From Trichostrongylus colubriformis (Eukaryota; Nematoda; Chromadorea; Rhabditida; Trichostrongylidae), in contig OZ022256.1 in NCBI GenBank assembly GCA_963978905.1, positions 25,507,426-25,571,425 on the forward strand: a stretch of 64,000 bases of DNA, given 5' to 3'. This document shows positions 9,373 through 21,300 of the stretch, one piece after another. The notes beneath the pieces are model-generated. The model was not told the DNA's origin and did no database searches. It worked only from the letters and a program-made list of their open reading frames with translations. Both the position numbers and the translations under genes were made by a program. Each line of letters opens with the position of its first letter. The stretch's first letter is position 1.

Positions 9373-11010
9373 GTAGTCATTCGGAAGCGGCAACCTCGCA
9401 GACTCAGATTCACCAAAACGAACTTATATGGTTAAGTTTGAAGGAAGTTGTGGTCATTTGAAGTGAGACACCCCGAAATTTCCCTCATCTAATCCTCATC
9501 TAGCTTCCCTCAGAATTACTTCCTTCGTTTTGAAGGTATGGCATAGCTCAGGTAGTCATTCGAAGCGAAAACCCCGCAGACTCTGCTTCACCAAAACAAA
9601 CTCATATGGTTAAGTTTTAAGGAAGTTATGGTCATTTGAAGTGAAACACTCCGAAATTTCGCTCAACTAATCCTCAACTGGAAACCCATATCGAGAACTA
9701 AGCAACCACAAGGGAAAGCAAGCGGTCAATAGATAGGTCCAAGGGAGTTATTGGGAAAACAGTTCACAGCTGGTTGAAAGATGGGCTCTAGGTAAGGTTT
9801 AAAGTATTTCAAAAATGTCAGATTTCAGTATGGGAAGAAAACGCGCTCCATCGTGATCGCCGCGTCGCAGCCGCACTATTGAACCGCAATCATCCTATTT
9901 AGGGTTTCTTTCATTTTTTTCACTTTTCTATTCTTACTTTTTCACCTTTTATCTCTGCCCCATGACTTGCATGACTGTGTTAAGCTTTCTCCTTCGTCAT
10001 CAGAGGACGATCATATACCAGTGGTCGGCAACGCTTGTTTTGAAATATATATATTGGTATTGTTGGGTTCTTATCTTCAATTCTGTTTTGGAGTATGAGT
10101 ATTGAGTTTTGTTAGGTGCTTATTTCTCTCTTTTGTCAGGAGTTTGGTTTGGCCCCAGCGTTTTTTCACCATAGGCTTCTAATTTCCCTGGTGGATCGCA
10201 CTGGCTTGGTAGAAACCACAGAAGAAGTGGAACATAAAAAAGAGGCCCCCTTTGTGGGGGGAGGGGTCGCATTTTCCCAAAAATTTTCCTCAACTGGACC
10301 GCTTGACCCTGTTCAGGTAGTCAATCGAAAGCGGCGATCTCGCAGACCCCATGCACTCAAAAACGCACTCATATGGTTGAGTTTGAAGGAAGTTATGATC
10401 ATTTGAAGTAGAACACTTCGATCTTCCAAAATTTTCCTCATCTAATCCTCATCTAGCTTCCCTCAGAATGACTTCCTTCGTTTTGAAGGTATGGCATGGT
10501 CCAGGTAGTCATTCGGGAGCGGCAACCTCGCAGACTCAGCTTCACCAAAACGAACTCATATGGTTGAGTTTGAAGGAAGTTATGACCATTTCAGTGAAAC
10601 ACCACAATTTTCCTCATCTAATCGTCAACTGGAAACCCATATCGGGAACTAAGCAACCATAAGGGAAAGCAAGCGGTCAGTAGATAGGTCTAAGGAAGTT
10701 ATTAGGAAAACAGTTCACAGCTGGTTGAAAGATGGGCTCTAGGTAAAGTTTAAAGTATTTTAAAAGTGTCAGATTTTAGTATGGGAAGAAAACGCGCTCC
10801 ATCGTGATCGCCGCGTCGCAGCCGCAGTATTGAACCGCGATCAGATAAGGCTCCCATTTAGCGTTTCTTTCAACTTTTCACTTTTCTAATCTTACTTTTT
10901 CGTCCTTAATCTCTGCCCCATGACTTGCATGTCAGTTAACCTTCTCCTTCGTCATAAGAGGACGAGCACATACCAGTGGTCGGCAACGCTTCGCTTTGGA
11001 ATATAAATAT
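9373..11010 (+). repeat. array of ~170-bp and ~950-bp direct repeats
   Basis: A ~170-bp unit (GGTAGTCATTCG...GCGGCAACCTCGCAGACTC...CACTCATATGGTTGAGTTTGAAGGAAGTTATG) recurs near 9373, 9555, 10315 and 10500. A larger period places CAGTGGTCGGCAACGCTT at 10019 and 10974 and the block GAACGCGCTCCATCGTGATCGC-like at 9840 and 10793. No gene seen; short frames (10116-10406, 10468-10662) are repeat-derived. Confidence 0.75.
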
Positions 11011-13283
11011 TGGAATTTATTTATTTATTTATTTATTTACACGCACTTGTGCACGCATAGTGCGCTCAACATCCAGCAACAGCAGTACAGTAAGAAAACC
11101 AAGAACTAACACACAAAACACTGAACACAACTAAGCAACATAATACACACAAGTGGGTAACTCCTGAGCTTTCAATCACTAAAAATCTTCAATACCCAGT
11201 AAGGCAAGTAAATCGACTTTACTTAACTTGCCCCTAAAAGAATGGGTATTTGACGCCTCTTGCAGATCGGTTGGCAACAGTTGAAGCCATCTAGCTCCTC
11301 GAAAAAATAGCGAATTGAGAACCTTCAGTCGATGATTTTTGTTTAGTTTAGGACACCATAAAGATATGGAAGTGGTGCGACCCCTGTTAGGCCTAAATAA
11401 CCAAAATTTGCTCGGCTTCAATTTGAGTTGGCCTTTCAATATCTTGAAGCAGAAACAATATCATTAAATACCCTCCTATACAGTAATGACTTCAGTTTGA
11501 AACGATGTAATCGGTCCTTATAATCAGGTAGACAGCGCGATGTGGCATGGGGTTCACATCGATGAAACAAAATTCTAGTGAAGGTTTGCTGAACTTTTTC
11601 AATTTTCGCCTGTAGTTTCTTGGTGTGAGGGCTCCATATCTGCGAACTATATTCAAGTATAGGAACAACATATGCTTTATAGAGTTTTAACAAAATAGAG
11701 GCGTCATTGTAATGAATGTTCCTAGTTATCATAAAGAGAGTGGTGAAAGCTTTTCGAACAATAAAGTCTATATGGCGCGTAAAATCTAGATCGCGGTTAA
11801 TGATAAACTCCAAATCACGCACTTCATGAGAGGTACCAATAGTAATATTTTGAAGGGTGTATGGTACTGCTCTAGCTTTCCCAATATGGAGTACCGATGT
11901 TTTGTCGAAGTAAACCGGTATTCCCAAGTCGTGGCCCATTCCATCAAGTTGCATATAGACTGCGTTAGGGCTTGGTGAATACAGTCGTGATTATCGTCGT
12001 TATAAACTCCGTAAATTTTAATGTCATCGGCATACATCTTAATTTTTATAGATGGATGGGTAGACAGGTAAGAAGGCAAGTCATAGGTATAGGCTAGGAA
12101 TAGCAGGGATGATAGTACACCTCCCTGTGGTACACCACTAGGACAAGAGAATTTCTGCGAAAGTAGTTCCCAACTTTAACGTACATATGCCTGTCTTTCA
12201 AGTAGGATTGAATCCAGCTAAGCACAGGGTATTCAAATCCTAGCTGCCGCAACTTGAAAAGTAGTTTTTCGTGAGAGACTTTATCAGAGGCTTTAGACAG
12301 GTCAAAATAGATAATGTCCACTCCATTTCCCTCGTTTATAGCAAGTGTCCAATCAAATATACAGTCAGCCATAAGTGTACTTGTGGAGGCCCCCGGTGAT
12401 AAATCCATGCTGCTCAATGGGAATCAAGTTGTTTCGTGTTAAATGAAGCAGGATTCTATCACGTATTAGTTTCTCAAGAGCTTTAGCCGGTGGTGCAGTG
12501 ATACTAATGGGGCGGAAAGAAGACACCAACTTTGGCTCTGGTATCTTAGGGATAGCGGTAATAATAGTTTCTCTCCAGCTGGAAGACTTCACTGAACATA
12601 ATAGAAGCATTTAGTATCATACAAATGGGACTGCATAAGGGGGAGGCACAGTTTTTATAGACAATTTGTGGAATGCCATCAAACGGTAGAGAAGCTGAGC
12701 ACTTGAAGGATTTTAATACTCTATGTACATCTTCAGGGAATACGGCATACTGACTGAGGGCATCCAGGTGTTTAGGGTCTTCAGGGATTTCATCATAACA
12801 TATGTCACTTTCTGGTGTGAAAACAGATGAGAAAAACTCAGCAAGGGCTTGCGCTTTCTGGCCATCAGTTATGAACCGGTTACCCTTCGAATCATGAAGT
12901 ACGGGTATACTTGCATGTGGCCTTATCTTATACTTGATCATCGCAAAAAGTGCTCTTCTGCAATGGCTGGTACTCATTCGTCTTTCTTTGTACGCCAAAA
13001 ATCTTCTCAAATGGTAATCTAGCTTACGGCATACTTTTTTATACTGAAGAGCCAGTAAAGGATTATATTGTGACGCATAAAGTCTAGATTTTTGAGCGAA
13101 TAAATTTCTTATATGTTTCGGGTACCGCATTACTGGTAAGTCTACGGAGGTAAAAGGAACACACTCAGCTAGACCTGAATAGATGGCACAGCAAAATCTT
13201 CTGTACATGTCATCGACTGAAAGGTATCCCTCGAAAACGCTCCACCAATCAATGGAGTAGAAGTACTGCGACAACGCAGAATT
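11011..13283 (-). mobile_element. CR1/Sam-like LINE, 5'-truncated (LINE-1 of window)
   Basis: A 2.3-kb non-LTR retrotransposon on -, ending in a (TAAA)n-type tail (ATTTATTTATTT at 11014-11037 on +). It lies inside the repeat array: its left flank TAAATATTGGAATT and right flank GAATTGTTGGG rejoin to match the uninterrupted copy ATATATATTGGTATTGTTGGG at 10046-10066. The endonuclease and ORF1 are missing, typical of 5' truncation during reverse transcription. Confidence 0.85.
11179..13274 (-). pseudogene. LINE ORF2 reverse transcriptase, frameshifted
   Basis: Successive - strand frames (13274-12546, 12610-12365, 12417-12094, 12079-11786, 11954-11436, 11439-11179) form one RT ORF broken by about five frame changes. 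The order fits the jockey/CR1 group: a pre-RT segment ending FDGIPQIVYK; AIPK...FRPISIT (near 12500); YFDLSKASDKVSHEKLL (near 12300), the AFDKVxH motif with the first catalytic Asp; the active-site YADD at 12023-12034 followed by IKIYG; then the thumb and LKSLLYRR with a C-terminal RGARWLQLLP segment. Not translatable as one protein, so inactive. Confidence 0.85.
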
Positions 13284-13560
13284 GTTGGGAATCGTCGGGT
13301 TCTTATCTTCGATTTTGTTTTGGAGTATGAGTATTGAGTTTTGTTAGGTTCTTATTTCTATCTTTTGTCAGGAATTTGTTTGGACCCAGTGTTTTTTCAC
13401 CCTAGCCTCCTAATTTCCCCGGTGGATCGCACTGGCTTGGTAGAAACCACAGAAGAAGCGGAACACAAAAAAGGGGTCGTATTGAGGCCCCCTTCTGGGG
13501 GGGGGGGTCGTATTTTTGAGAAATTTTTCCCAACTGGACGCTTTACCCTGACGCTTAGTG
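13284..13560 (+). repeat. second copy of the 10.05-10.31 kb repeat segment
   Basis: Matches 10060-10310: shared GGTTCTTATCTTC, TTTTGGAGTATGAGTATTGAG, GGTGGATCGCACTGGCTTGG and GTAGAAACCACAGAAGAAG, ending in a G-rich run (13497-13509). No gene. Confidence 0.75.
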
Positions 13561-14062
13561 ACAGGACAGTGAAGAAGCAACGGATGGAATTGGCCAAAAA
13601 CCCAAGGAATAGGACCCCCTTCCCACTGTTGATTCTTGACGAAGACGACCTGTCCGTCAATAGGTGGATAGTCTGATCTAGTTTTCCATTGGCATGTTGC
13701 CAAGTAAACACAAGGGAATGTTTGGAAATACGACAGCATCCATTTTTTGGAGTGAGCTTCAAGCTAAAGCTGTGAAAGCGCGCCGCAAAACCTTCAATCC
13801 TGCCGCATCTCCTTGGCTGCTCCCATCACAGTCAACCGGGAATTACGACATCGGGAGGCGGGATAGACCTATCAAGAGGCGGAACAGATGTGCGGTTGCG
13901 GGGTTTGCGGCGTTTCTACAGTTCGGAGGGCACTTTTTCACCGGTATTTCGCCACAGGTGGCCTTCTTAGGCCCAGGACTACCATGTGAGTGACTTCTTG
14001 TAGGGATTTCTCCACTAGCGCATTACCCCTAATGCTGTCTTTAACGAGCTCCGTATCTTATC
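13561..14062 (-). repeat. TIR repeat family R3, copy 1
   Basis: Inverted relative to copies in transporter block A (17741-18117, 20653-21231) and partly shared with 31765-32010. Right end reads GCATTACCCCTAATGCTGTC, the terminal sequence of the family. Likely a non-autonomous DNA transposon; superfamily not identified. Confidence 0.6.
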
Positions 14063-14350
14063 ATGCCATGATTTGTACAGCAGAGAGAATAATCGCTAGG
14101 AGGTCACAGTAAGTAGGATGCTAGCAAGCAGCTGTGTAGTATACATAGTAAGTACGGCTGTCACAATGTCCCGTGGGTGTATTAGTCGAGATAATTAGGC
14201 ATAGGTGGAGGCACGCACTTGAAAAACCATACCAAGACTATACCTTCATCATGCTATCTATGCTTATTTTTATCCTGGAATTGTAAGTTGGTATATAAGA
14301 GTCCAAAAAGGATGCTTTTTCTGTTTCTGCTGAGGTTTCTCAGTTCTTAA

Positions 14351-14775
14351 AGGAATCGTCCACGGAAAATGAGTTTTTGTGTTACCCATATATTTATGTT
14401 GTATTTGCCTAATGTTGGCCTCATGCAAAATTTCACGCAAAAAAATGTGAATCTGGCTGAGATACAGCACCGCAAAGTGCGGTCCCAGTGGGCGGGGCCT
14501 CCGTGTAAAAGCCTCGTCCCGTCTTCCGCCACCGTTGGGAACGGAGAGTGGGACTGTTTACGTAACATTCTGTTCCTACAATGCGTCTCCGACCACGGCG
14601 GACGCGGTACGAGGCTTTTACACGGAGGCCCCGCCCACTGGGACCGCACTTTGTGGTGCTGTATCTCAGCCAGATTCACATTTTTTCGCGTGAAATTTTG
14701 CATGAGGCCAACATTAGGCAAGTACAACATAAATATATGGGTAACACAAAAACTCATTTTCCGTGGACGATTCCT
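14351..14775. mobile_element. fold-back element, copy 1
   Basis: The first ~185 bp (AGGAATCGTCCACGG...) and last ~180 bp (...CCGTGGACGATTCCT) are almost perfect inverted repeats, with a ~60-bp centre. TTAA stands at both edges here. Two more members lie at 45173-45574 and 60391-60795. Overlapping frames on both strands (for example 14347-14757 and 14369-14779, which encode nearly the same peptide) are a by-product of the symmetry, not genes. Confidence 0.9.
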
Positions 14776-15396
14776 TTAAGCAGGTGAGACTGGAAATCGC
14801 AGCGCCATCTTCCGCGTGCCGTGTGACCTCATAGGCCGACCATAGATTGCAAGCCTTCTTTTACTGCCAGAATTTACCAAAGTAGAAAGAAGGATTTCAG
14901 TGGATTTAGGGTTGATTCGCTATAAAAAAGTCATCACAATGAGTCTATGCCCCCCGGTGCTACTGTCACTTCACAAGCCTGTGTTATGGCGAGTCCTGGT
15001 CAACGCCTGCATGAAAGCCTTTTGCCGAGCAATAAGAAGATTCGATATGGAGGATTCCTCCAGATAACTGTAGTAATGTATGACTGTGATTCGTTTCTGG
15101 GGCAAATATTTGAAGTAGAGCTTCACAACTTACCAGTGCTACTCCCTTTGGAAAAAAAAGCAGTGAAACATTGCACTGACAATGAGTAGCGTCAGCTATG
15201 AAGTATCCTCCCGACCTGCAAGTAGTTTTTTTTTCGAAGACATTTCGAAGCTCTGTTCGTGCAAAGGTGTATAATGTTTCTCAGGTTCACTTCGTCCCCG
15301 AACAAGAATTTCGAGCTCGCCCATTCTTTTCTTATCTGGCCGAGGATCTTCTACTCAAGTGGGGCAGATCTAGCAGGCAGATTTCGCTATTTTGCG

Positions 15397-18300
15397 ATGC
15401 GCCTATTACTGACACCGGCCGTTCGCAGGTATTTCATATTTCCCCCTTTCTAGAATTTAATCAGGGCATTTGTATTTCTTCCAGCGCTGCATTCTATGTC
15501 GGCTCCACGATATTCTGCTCCTTGGTGGGCAAAGTGGTCGTCACTCGGTTTTTCTTTGACTATCCCGTAGTCATACTTATGCTTCAAATGGCCACCACTC
15601 TATTCATCGTAGAGTTGCTGAGGTGAAAATATAGCTAATTTGTATATATCGATCACAGAAGGTATAAAGCTGTTTGGATTAGAATGCAGCAGTTGTTGCT
15701 GATTTCAGAAACTCAAAGTTTCGCGAAATTGTTTGTGACTTGGGTTCCGATTCCTTGCTAGCACGCTAAAACAATTCTATACAGTGCGGTGGAAATAGTG
15801 AAATGTTCGGTTCTGCTGAAGCAGATTCCTCAATACTGTGAATTAACCGTATACCTAAGGCTTGTGCTTCACAAAATGAGTTCATGTACGTAATCAACCT
15901 GCTACTAGTCTACTATTTGTTTCCTTTGATCATAGAGCTCCATTCTCCTTAACTGCATTGAGAACAAACAAGCATACCAAGCTAACGTGGCTGATCACTC
16001 GATAGAGGTACTTCGTGCGATTCTAGGTTCATGGTGAATCATGGCGACATTGTATATTAGATTGCAATCTTCTATTATCTGCTGGAAGCATTTAAAAATT
16101 AAGATGTTTAGAGTGTTTGGAGTGGTGAAACTGTCGCCATATTCATTTGAAAAAGGTCGACATTGTTTCTTGCCGTCGATTCTACTATGCTTTGCACAGT
16201 GGCTTACTGTGGTCGCTTTCGAAGGTATCGGAATGCCGGCATTTGAATCGGTGAAAAGGTCTGTGCCTTTCCCATAGAAGAGTTTCGGTATTACATGGAC
16301 ATGAAATGCTTAGACGACCAAACCCAAGTCGGAACCATGCTTTGGGCCAATTGCAGCTTTTCTCAGAAATTTAAGTGCATTTTCCAGAGTCACACCTTTA
16401 GTGATTCTTCTTGGAGCGAATGCAGTTTCACGACAAGGTCGCGTCGATCATGTTCAAGTGGCTGGCGTAGCTGCAATTTCTTTCACTTCATTCCTGACAG
16501 GTACACCGAGATAGCTTGTTCTCGCATATTTTTTAGTACAGTCCATTTCGGAGCGCCTGATAGGGCGTGGCCTACGGACTTGGGTGAGTGGCGAGAGTGA
16601 GAGTGTGTGGCGGGGTGAGGGAGTTTGATACACTGTCATCAAAGTCCGTAGGTCACGCCCTATCGGGCGCTCTGAAATGAACTGTATGAAGCTTATCGAA
16701 TGGATCGGGAAATATGTGGAAAGAGAAATATGCATTAGATGATATGATACGGAGAGAAACGTGTCTCGCAAACGTGTCTAGCACACAGAGCGACCTTGGA
16801 ACATCTCCTATGGAATACCACATTCGCGGGCTTATTGTCGCTCCAGAGTAATAATGAGCACGAATCGTCTCAAAAAAGTGAGGCAGTTGAAAATGATGAA
16901 AAGGTGGATTTTGCATCCCAAACCACGTTAATAGTCGCCAATCTGGTAGCCGGAAGACGATGAATTTGTTTAAGCATGCGCTCACTCATATGATTAACGG
17001 GGCACCGTAACTGGAGCGGGATATTTTTAACCTTTTACGTCAGCACTGCATTGGAAGATAGGAGTGCTAATGCAGGGAGAGCGGGGAAGGGGATAGAGCA
17101 TACCACCATGAACTCTTTCCTTCATGCCTCAGTGTGCAGATTAACCCCTTGAACTTCCCTCCAAGATGCTTAAATGTGCAACTTTTTATGTGGGCCCCTT
17201 ATTGCGATGAAGACGTAGCCTTCTGGCGTTTTTAATGACTCAGATTTCGTGAAGCTAAACGAATTGAGTATTGTATGTGCATCTTCGCTTTAGAGCTAAT
17301 CCTTCAGTGACGTTCACAGTAACCCTGTGGACACAAAAGTAGGAAGCAGAAAAAATTTCTTATGTGTGGCTGTCCTATAAAATAAATTTTCCCGCCAACG
17401 TTGAAGGGATAGTGTACAAATATGCTAGCAACTTTATCCTACTCCGTAAATGGGTTGTGCGCATACACTGGAGACAACGTCCGATTTACCGCAGGAAAAA
17501 CTGAAGTTCGAGGCAAAAACAAATTTGCGAAAACAGAACGGTTTGCGGAAAAGTGGACGATGCCAAACAGACACTTCATGTGTTGAGTGAAGTTGACGAA
17601 AACAAAAGGCAAAAGTCTACGTCACTCGCTGATCACTAACCTTCTTGGAGCAGACAGATCCTGAGGGTAATTGTCCGAAATCCACTAGCGGCACCCCGCG
17701 CGCACCCCAGCTCTAGCCCACTCCCGTCACAGCCAGCATTTAAAGACAGCATTAGGGATAATATGGTTAATGGAAAATCCCTAAAAGAAGTCACTCACAT
17801 AGAATCTATGGGCCTAAGAAGATTACTCCCCGTCGAAAAGCGCGTCCCCGAGCTGTAGTGACGGCGTAGCGGATAACACCTGACGCCATGGATAACCCCT
17901 TCCCGTCTCCTAGGGTCGACTTTACCGAAGAATAACTGAGGTGTAGAGTAATAAGCGTTATAGCAGGTTGGTACTCATCGTATCGTATCAAAGCCGTATT
18001 GTTCGAAATGACGTGGGGCTTGACGTGTAAGCTTTCAAGGTGAAAACGCCCACCGGTCAATATCAAAGATTGGAAGGAATGAAATAATCGAATTACCCCT
18101 AACGCTGCCTCTAACCGAGCTTTCCCAGCGTGACGTTTAGTGGCAAAGGAAGCCTTCGCACGCGATAAAATAAAAGAGGAATTTTGATAGTGACGATAGC
18201 AATGTTAGCAGGGAGGGAGAGGAGGTAATGTTGAGCCTTGAGAGATACCATCAACACTCGCATGAGGCTGTAGTCAGCGAGCATCATTCGTAGTTTTCTT

Positions 18301-21300
18301 AGGGGCTTTCGCTCGTTTTTCCCCGAGTAGCGAGTGATCCAGAACCTCTACTTCCGGCAGCAAGCGCAATAGCACTCACAATTAATCACGAAGTGTACCT
18401 TCGACGTAAAATGAACATACTCAGCTTTTCAAAATCAACAAGTTTAAAAGGTTTAAAAATTGCCCTTGGAACACTTATGGGGGTTCCGCAGCGAAATTTT
18501 GGAAGAATCGTTTTTATTCCTTCTAATATCTGTAATCTAAAACGCAATTGTTGTGATTATTGAGGCACAGGACATTCCGGAGAATAATGATGAGTGACGC
18601 ACGATGCACGATCTTTTTAACTCACGAAAACGAGGGTCTCGGGACTGAACCGAATTATGCCACCTTGGCTCACCAGATTGTAACCGAAATCCTGGAACAC
18701 TTTCCGATTGAATATCAGTCACACATAATAATGCTCTTATAAAATATTTTTCTTATAATCTTCCAAAACTATGTCCTGTGTAAATAGTATGATTCTCACC
18801 TCTCGATTTTCCAGTGAATTTTGAACTTTATCTTGATCAATATTCGCTGTTCTACGGCTTACTCGCTGCAGTTTTACAAGGTGCTGCCTATCTGCAGTTC
18901 GAGTCCCTTTCACATACATTTCAGGTCATACCTTATTTTTCTTTAATGTTTTTTCTGTTACACAGGCTATTTCGCACACACATATTTCAGGCAATCGAGC
19001 TACTGTACATGCACGCTTTCAACTCGCTGATCGTGTTCCTTATAGCCGATATCGTGCAGGTAGAAAATATGATGGGCGCTTGACACCCCTACTCAGCTTA
19101 TAATTAAACATATGATTGAACACATGAATGCTGTTCACAATAAGCTTGTCGGTGATCTCAGCTGAGCAGTGCCTGTGGTTTTCAAACTCTGACGCTATGT
19201 TGTATTATTATTATCATGTTATTTTTGTCCCCATGCACATGAGATTGATGCAGCCCTTAGAAGGGATCCTACTGCAAGAAGCTGGTCCATGGACTAACTA
19301 GTTGACTTGGCTTGGAGGGCAAAAAAAACCAATCCGATCATAATTTTCTTTGCTATGCCGACGAGGTTGTTAGGTGGAACTTTCATTGTCGGCCTGACGT
19401 TTGACCAGATCGTCTTCCTCGAGACCTAAGTGGGGCTCACAATTTAGGATTTTATCCACTACATCATCGAACTCCTCATCCCTTTAGCGGTTCTGACGGA
19501 ACATCAGGGAAACCACCTGAGAAACCGATTGTTACAATGACTGACACAGAGTGGCGAAGTTTTGCTCTCGCGCTGGTGGACTGGGTGAGTTCTGCTCCGT
19601 CGTATGGAGTTTCTTTGGCAGTTTCCCTGATGTTCCGTCAGAACCGATAGAGGGATGAGGCGTTTGGTGGTGTAGGGGATAAAATCCTGAATCCTGAGCC
19701 ATGTTTAGGTCCTCAGTTTTACGCAGAGAGAAGTTGGAACCCAATCCTGTCATTCGCTAGACGGCTTCCAAGCAGTCCTAGGCCTTCATGACCCTGAATT
19801 CAAGACTGGTTGAGTTGTTTGATACGATGACTTGGTCGACTGTTAAAAACAAGACATGAAAGGAAAAACTAGAAAATCAGCTGAACTTTCAAGGAATAGG
19901 ACCTTAACTAATTGAACTGCGACAGACCTGACAGCTGCAGGCCCCTCCATGGCATTGAACAGACCCTCGAAGATCTGTGGCATGTGGTGGTGATGACCAT
20001 CACTGACCTCTGCGAGAAAATTCAGGTCAAAAAGAGCTCCGCCCCTGCTCCACACCAAAACCTGCGTACGGTTTTCTTGTGGAGCAAGAGTGAGACCTCC
20101 ACCACGAAATGCGCCATGCTGCATTATCACACACCTAGCATTCATTCACGTAACCATATAATAACATCTTCATCACTCATTTATCTCCTGTGCAGCATTT
20201 GTAGCCGAGTGCTTGGCGCATAATAAAGTACTTGAGCACGGCTGACCACTCCATTGGTCCTAGTTTTGTTAATCTGACCATTTATTACTGTTTTTCCCCT
20301 TGCCTGCCTATCCCACCAAATAGGCTCATGGCGACGAAGTGTTAGGTCGTAGGGAAAGTTTTGGCAACTTTACCTTCGGGAGATCATTACTTGACTTAGA
20401 CTGAATCTTCCCATAGAATGGGGACGGCTCAATCCATCACACTTTTGACGACATGACGCTTTTGGATAACCCATTTTGATGCGAGGCTGACGATTTACAT
20501 TGCACGAAATCGTAGGTGGTTGACTGGAAATCATCATGCTTTTTGGATATTCCGCTACTGACGGAGCTGTCCAAATGGTTGGAAAAGTAGGATTTAGCCA
20601 GCGCTAGATCTGACAAGTATGGCAAACCAATGAGAGCTTAAGCCTGCAAACCTTCAGTTACTGGAACACGACGTGTTGAAGACACCATGAGGGGCAATGT
20701 GGTTACGGAGAAACCACTAAAAGAAGTCATTCACATGGAAGCTACAGGTACAATTAAGCTAGCTGTGGCGAATCCTGGTGAGAAAGCACGCCTCAGAGCT
20801 GTAGAAGCTGCGCAACGGATAACACCTGACGCCTTCGGATGACCGACTCCGCCTCCAAGCGACGTGATTCCTGGTTGACTGCGATGAGAGCGGCAAAATA
20901 TACGCGGCGAGATCGAACGTATTGCAGCCCGCTTTCGCAGTTTTCCCTCAAGCCCACTTCAGAATATGGATGCTGTCGTATTTTCAAACATTCCCTTGTG
21001 TTTATTCGCAACATGCCAATGGAAATCCCGTTCGAACTATCCGCCTCCTGCCGGAAAGGTCGTCTGCGTCGAGAATCAGCGGAGAGGAGGGGTCCTATCG
21101 ATCGGGTCTTTGACCACTTCTTCGTTTTTCCTTCACCATCGTATTACCGAGCACCTCGACTTTCATATTCACTACTTCCATTATTTTTCGTTCGAATTCC
21201 CCCTAATGCTGCCCTTGAAAATGCGGTTGCGCATGGCTGCTTCGAGAAGTCGCACAGCACCCATTTTCAAATTTTTTATTTATGAACTTGATAATTCAAA

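Noticed and set aside
14347..14779. Two 136-codon frames on opposite strands with nearly the same peptide
   Set aside because: Symmetry of a fold-back element; not selection on a protein.
15198..15626. A 142-codon frame running through exon 1, intron 1 and exon 2 of gene A
   Set aside because: The upstream frame joins exon 2 only because intron 1 happens to stay open; in gene B intron 1 has a different length and the same reading is out of frame. The spliced model with ATG at 15397 works in both genes.
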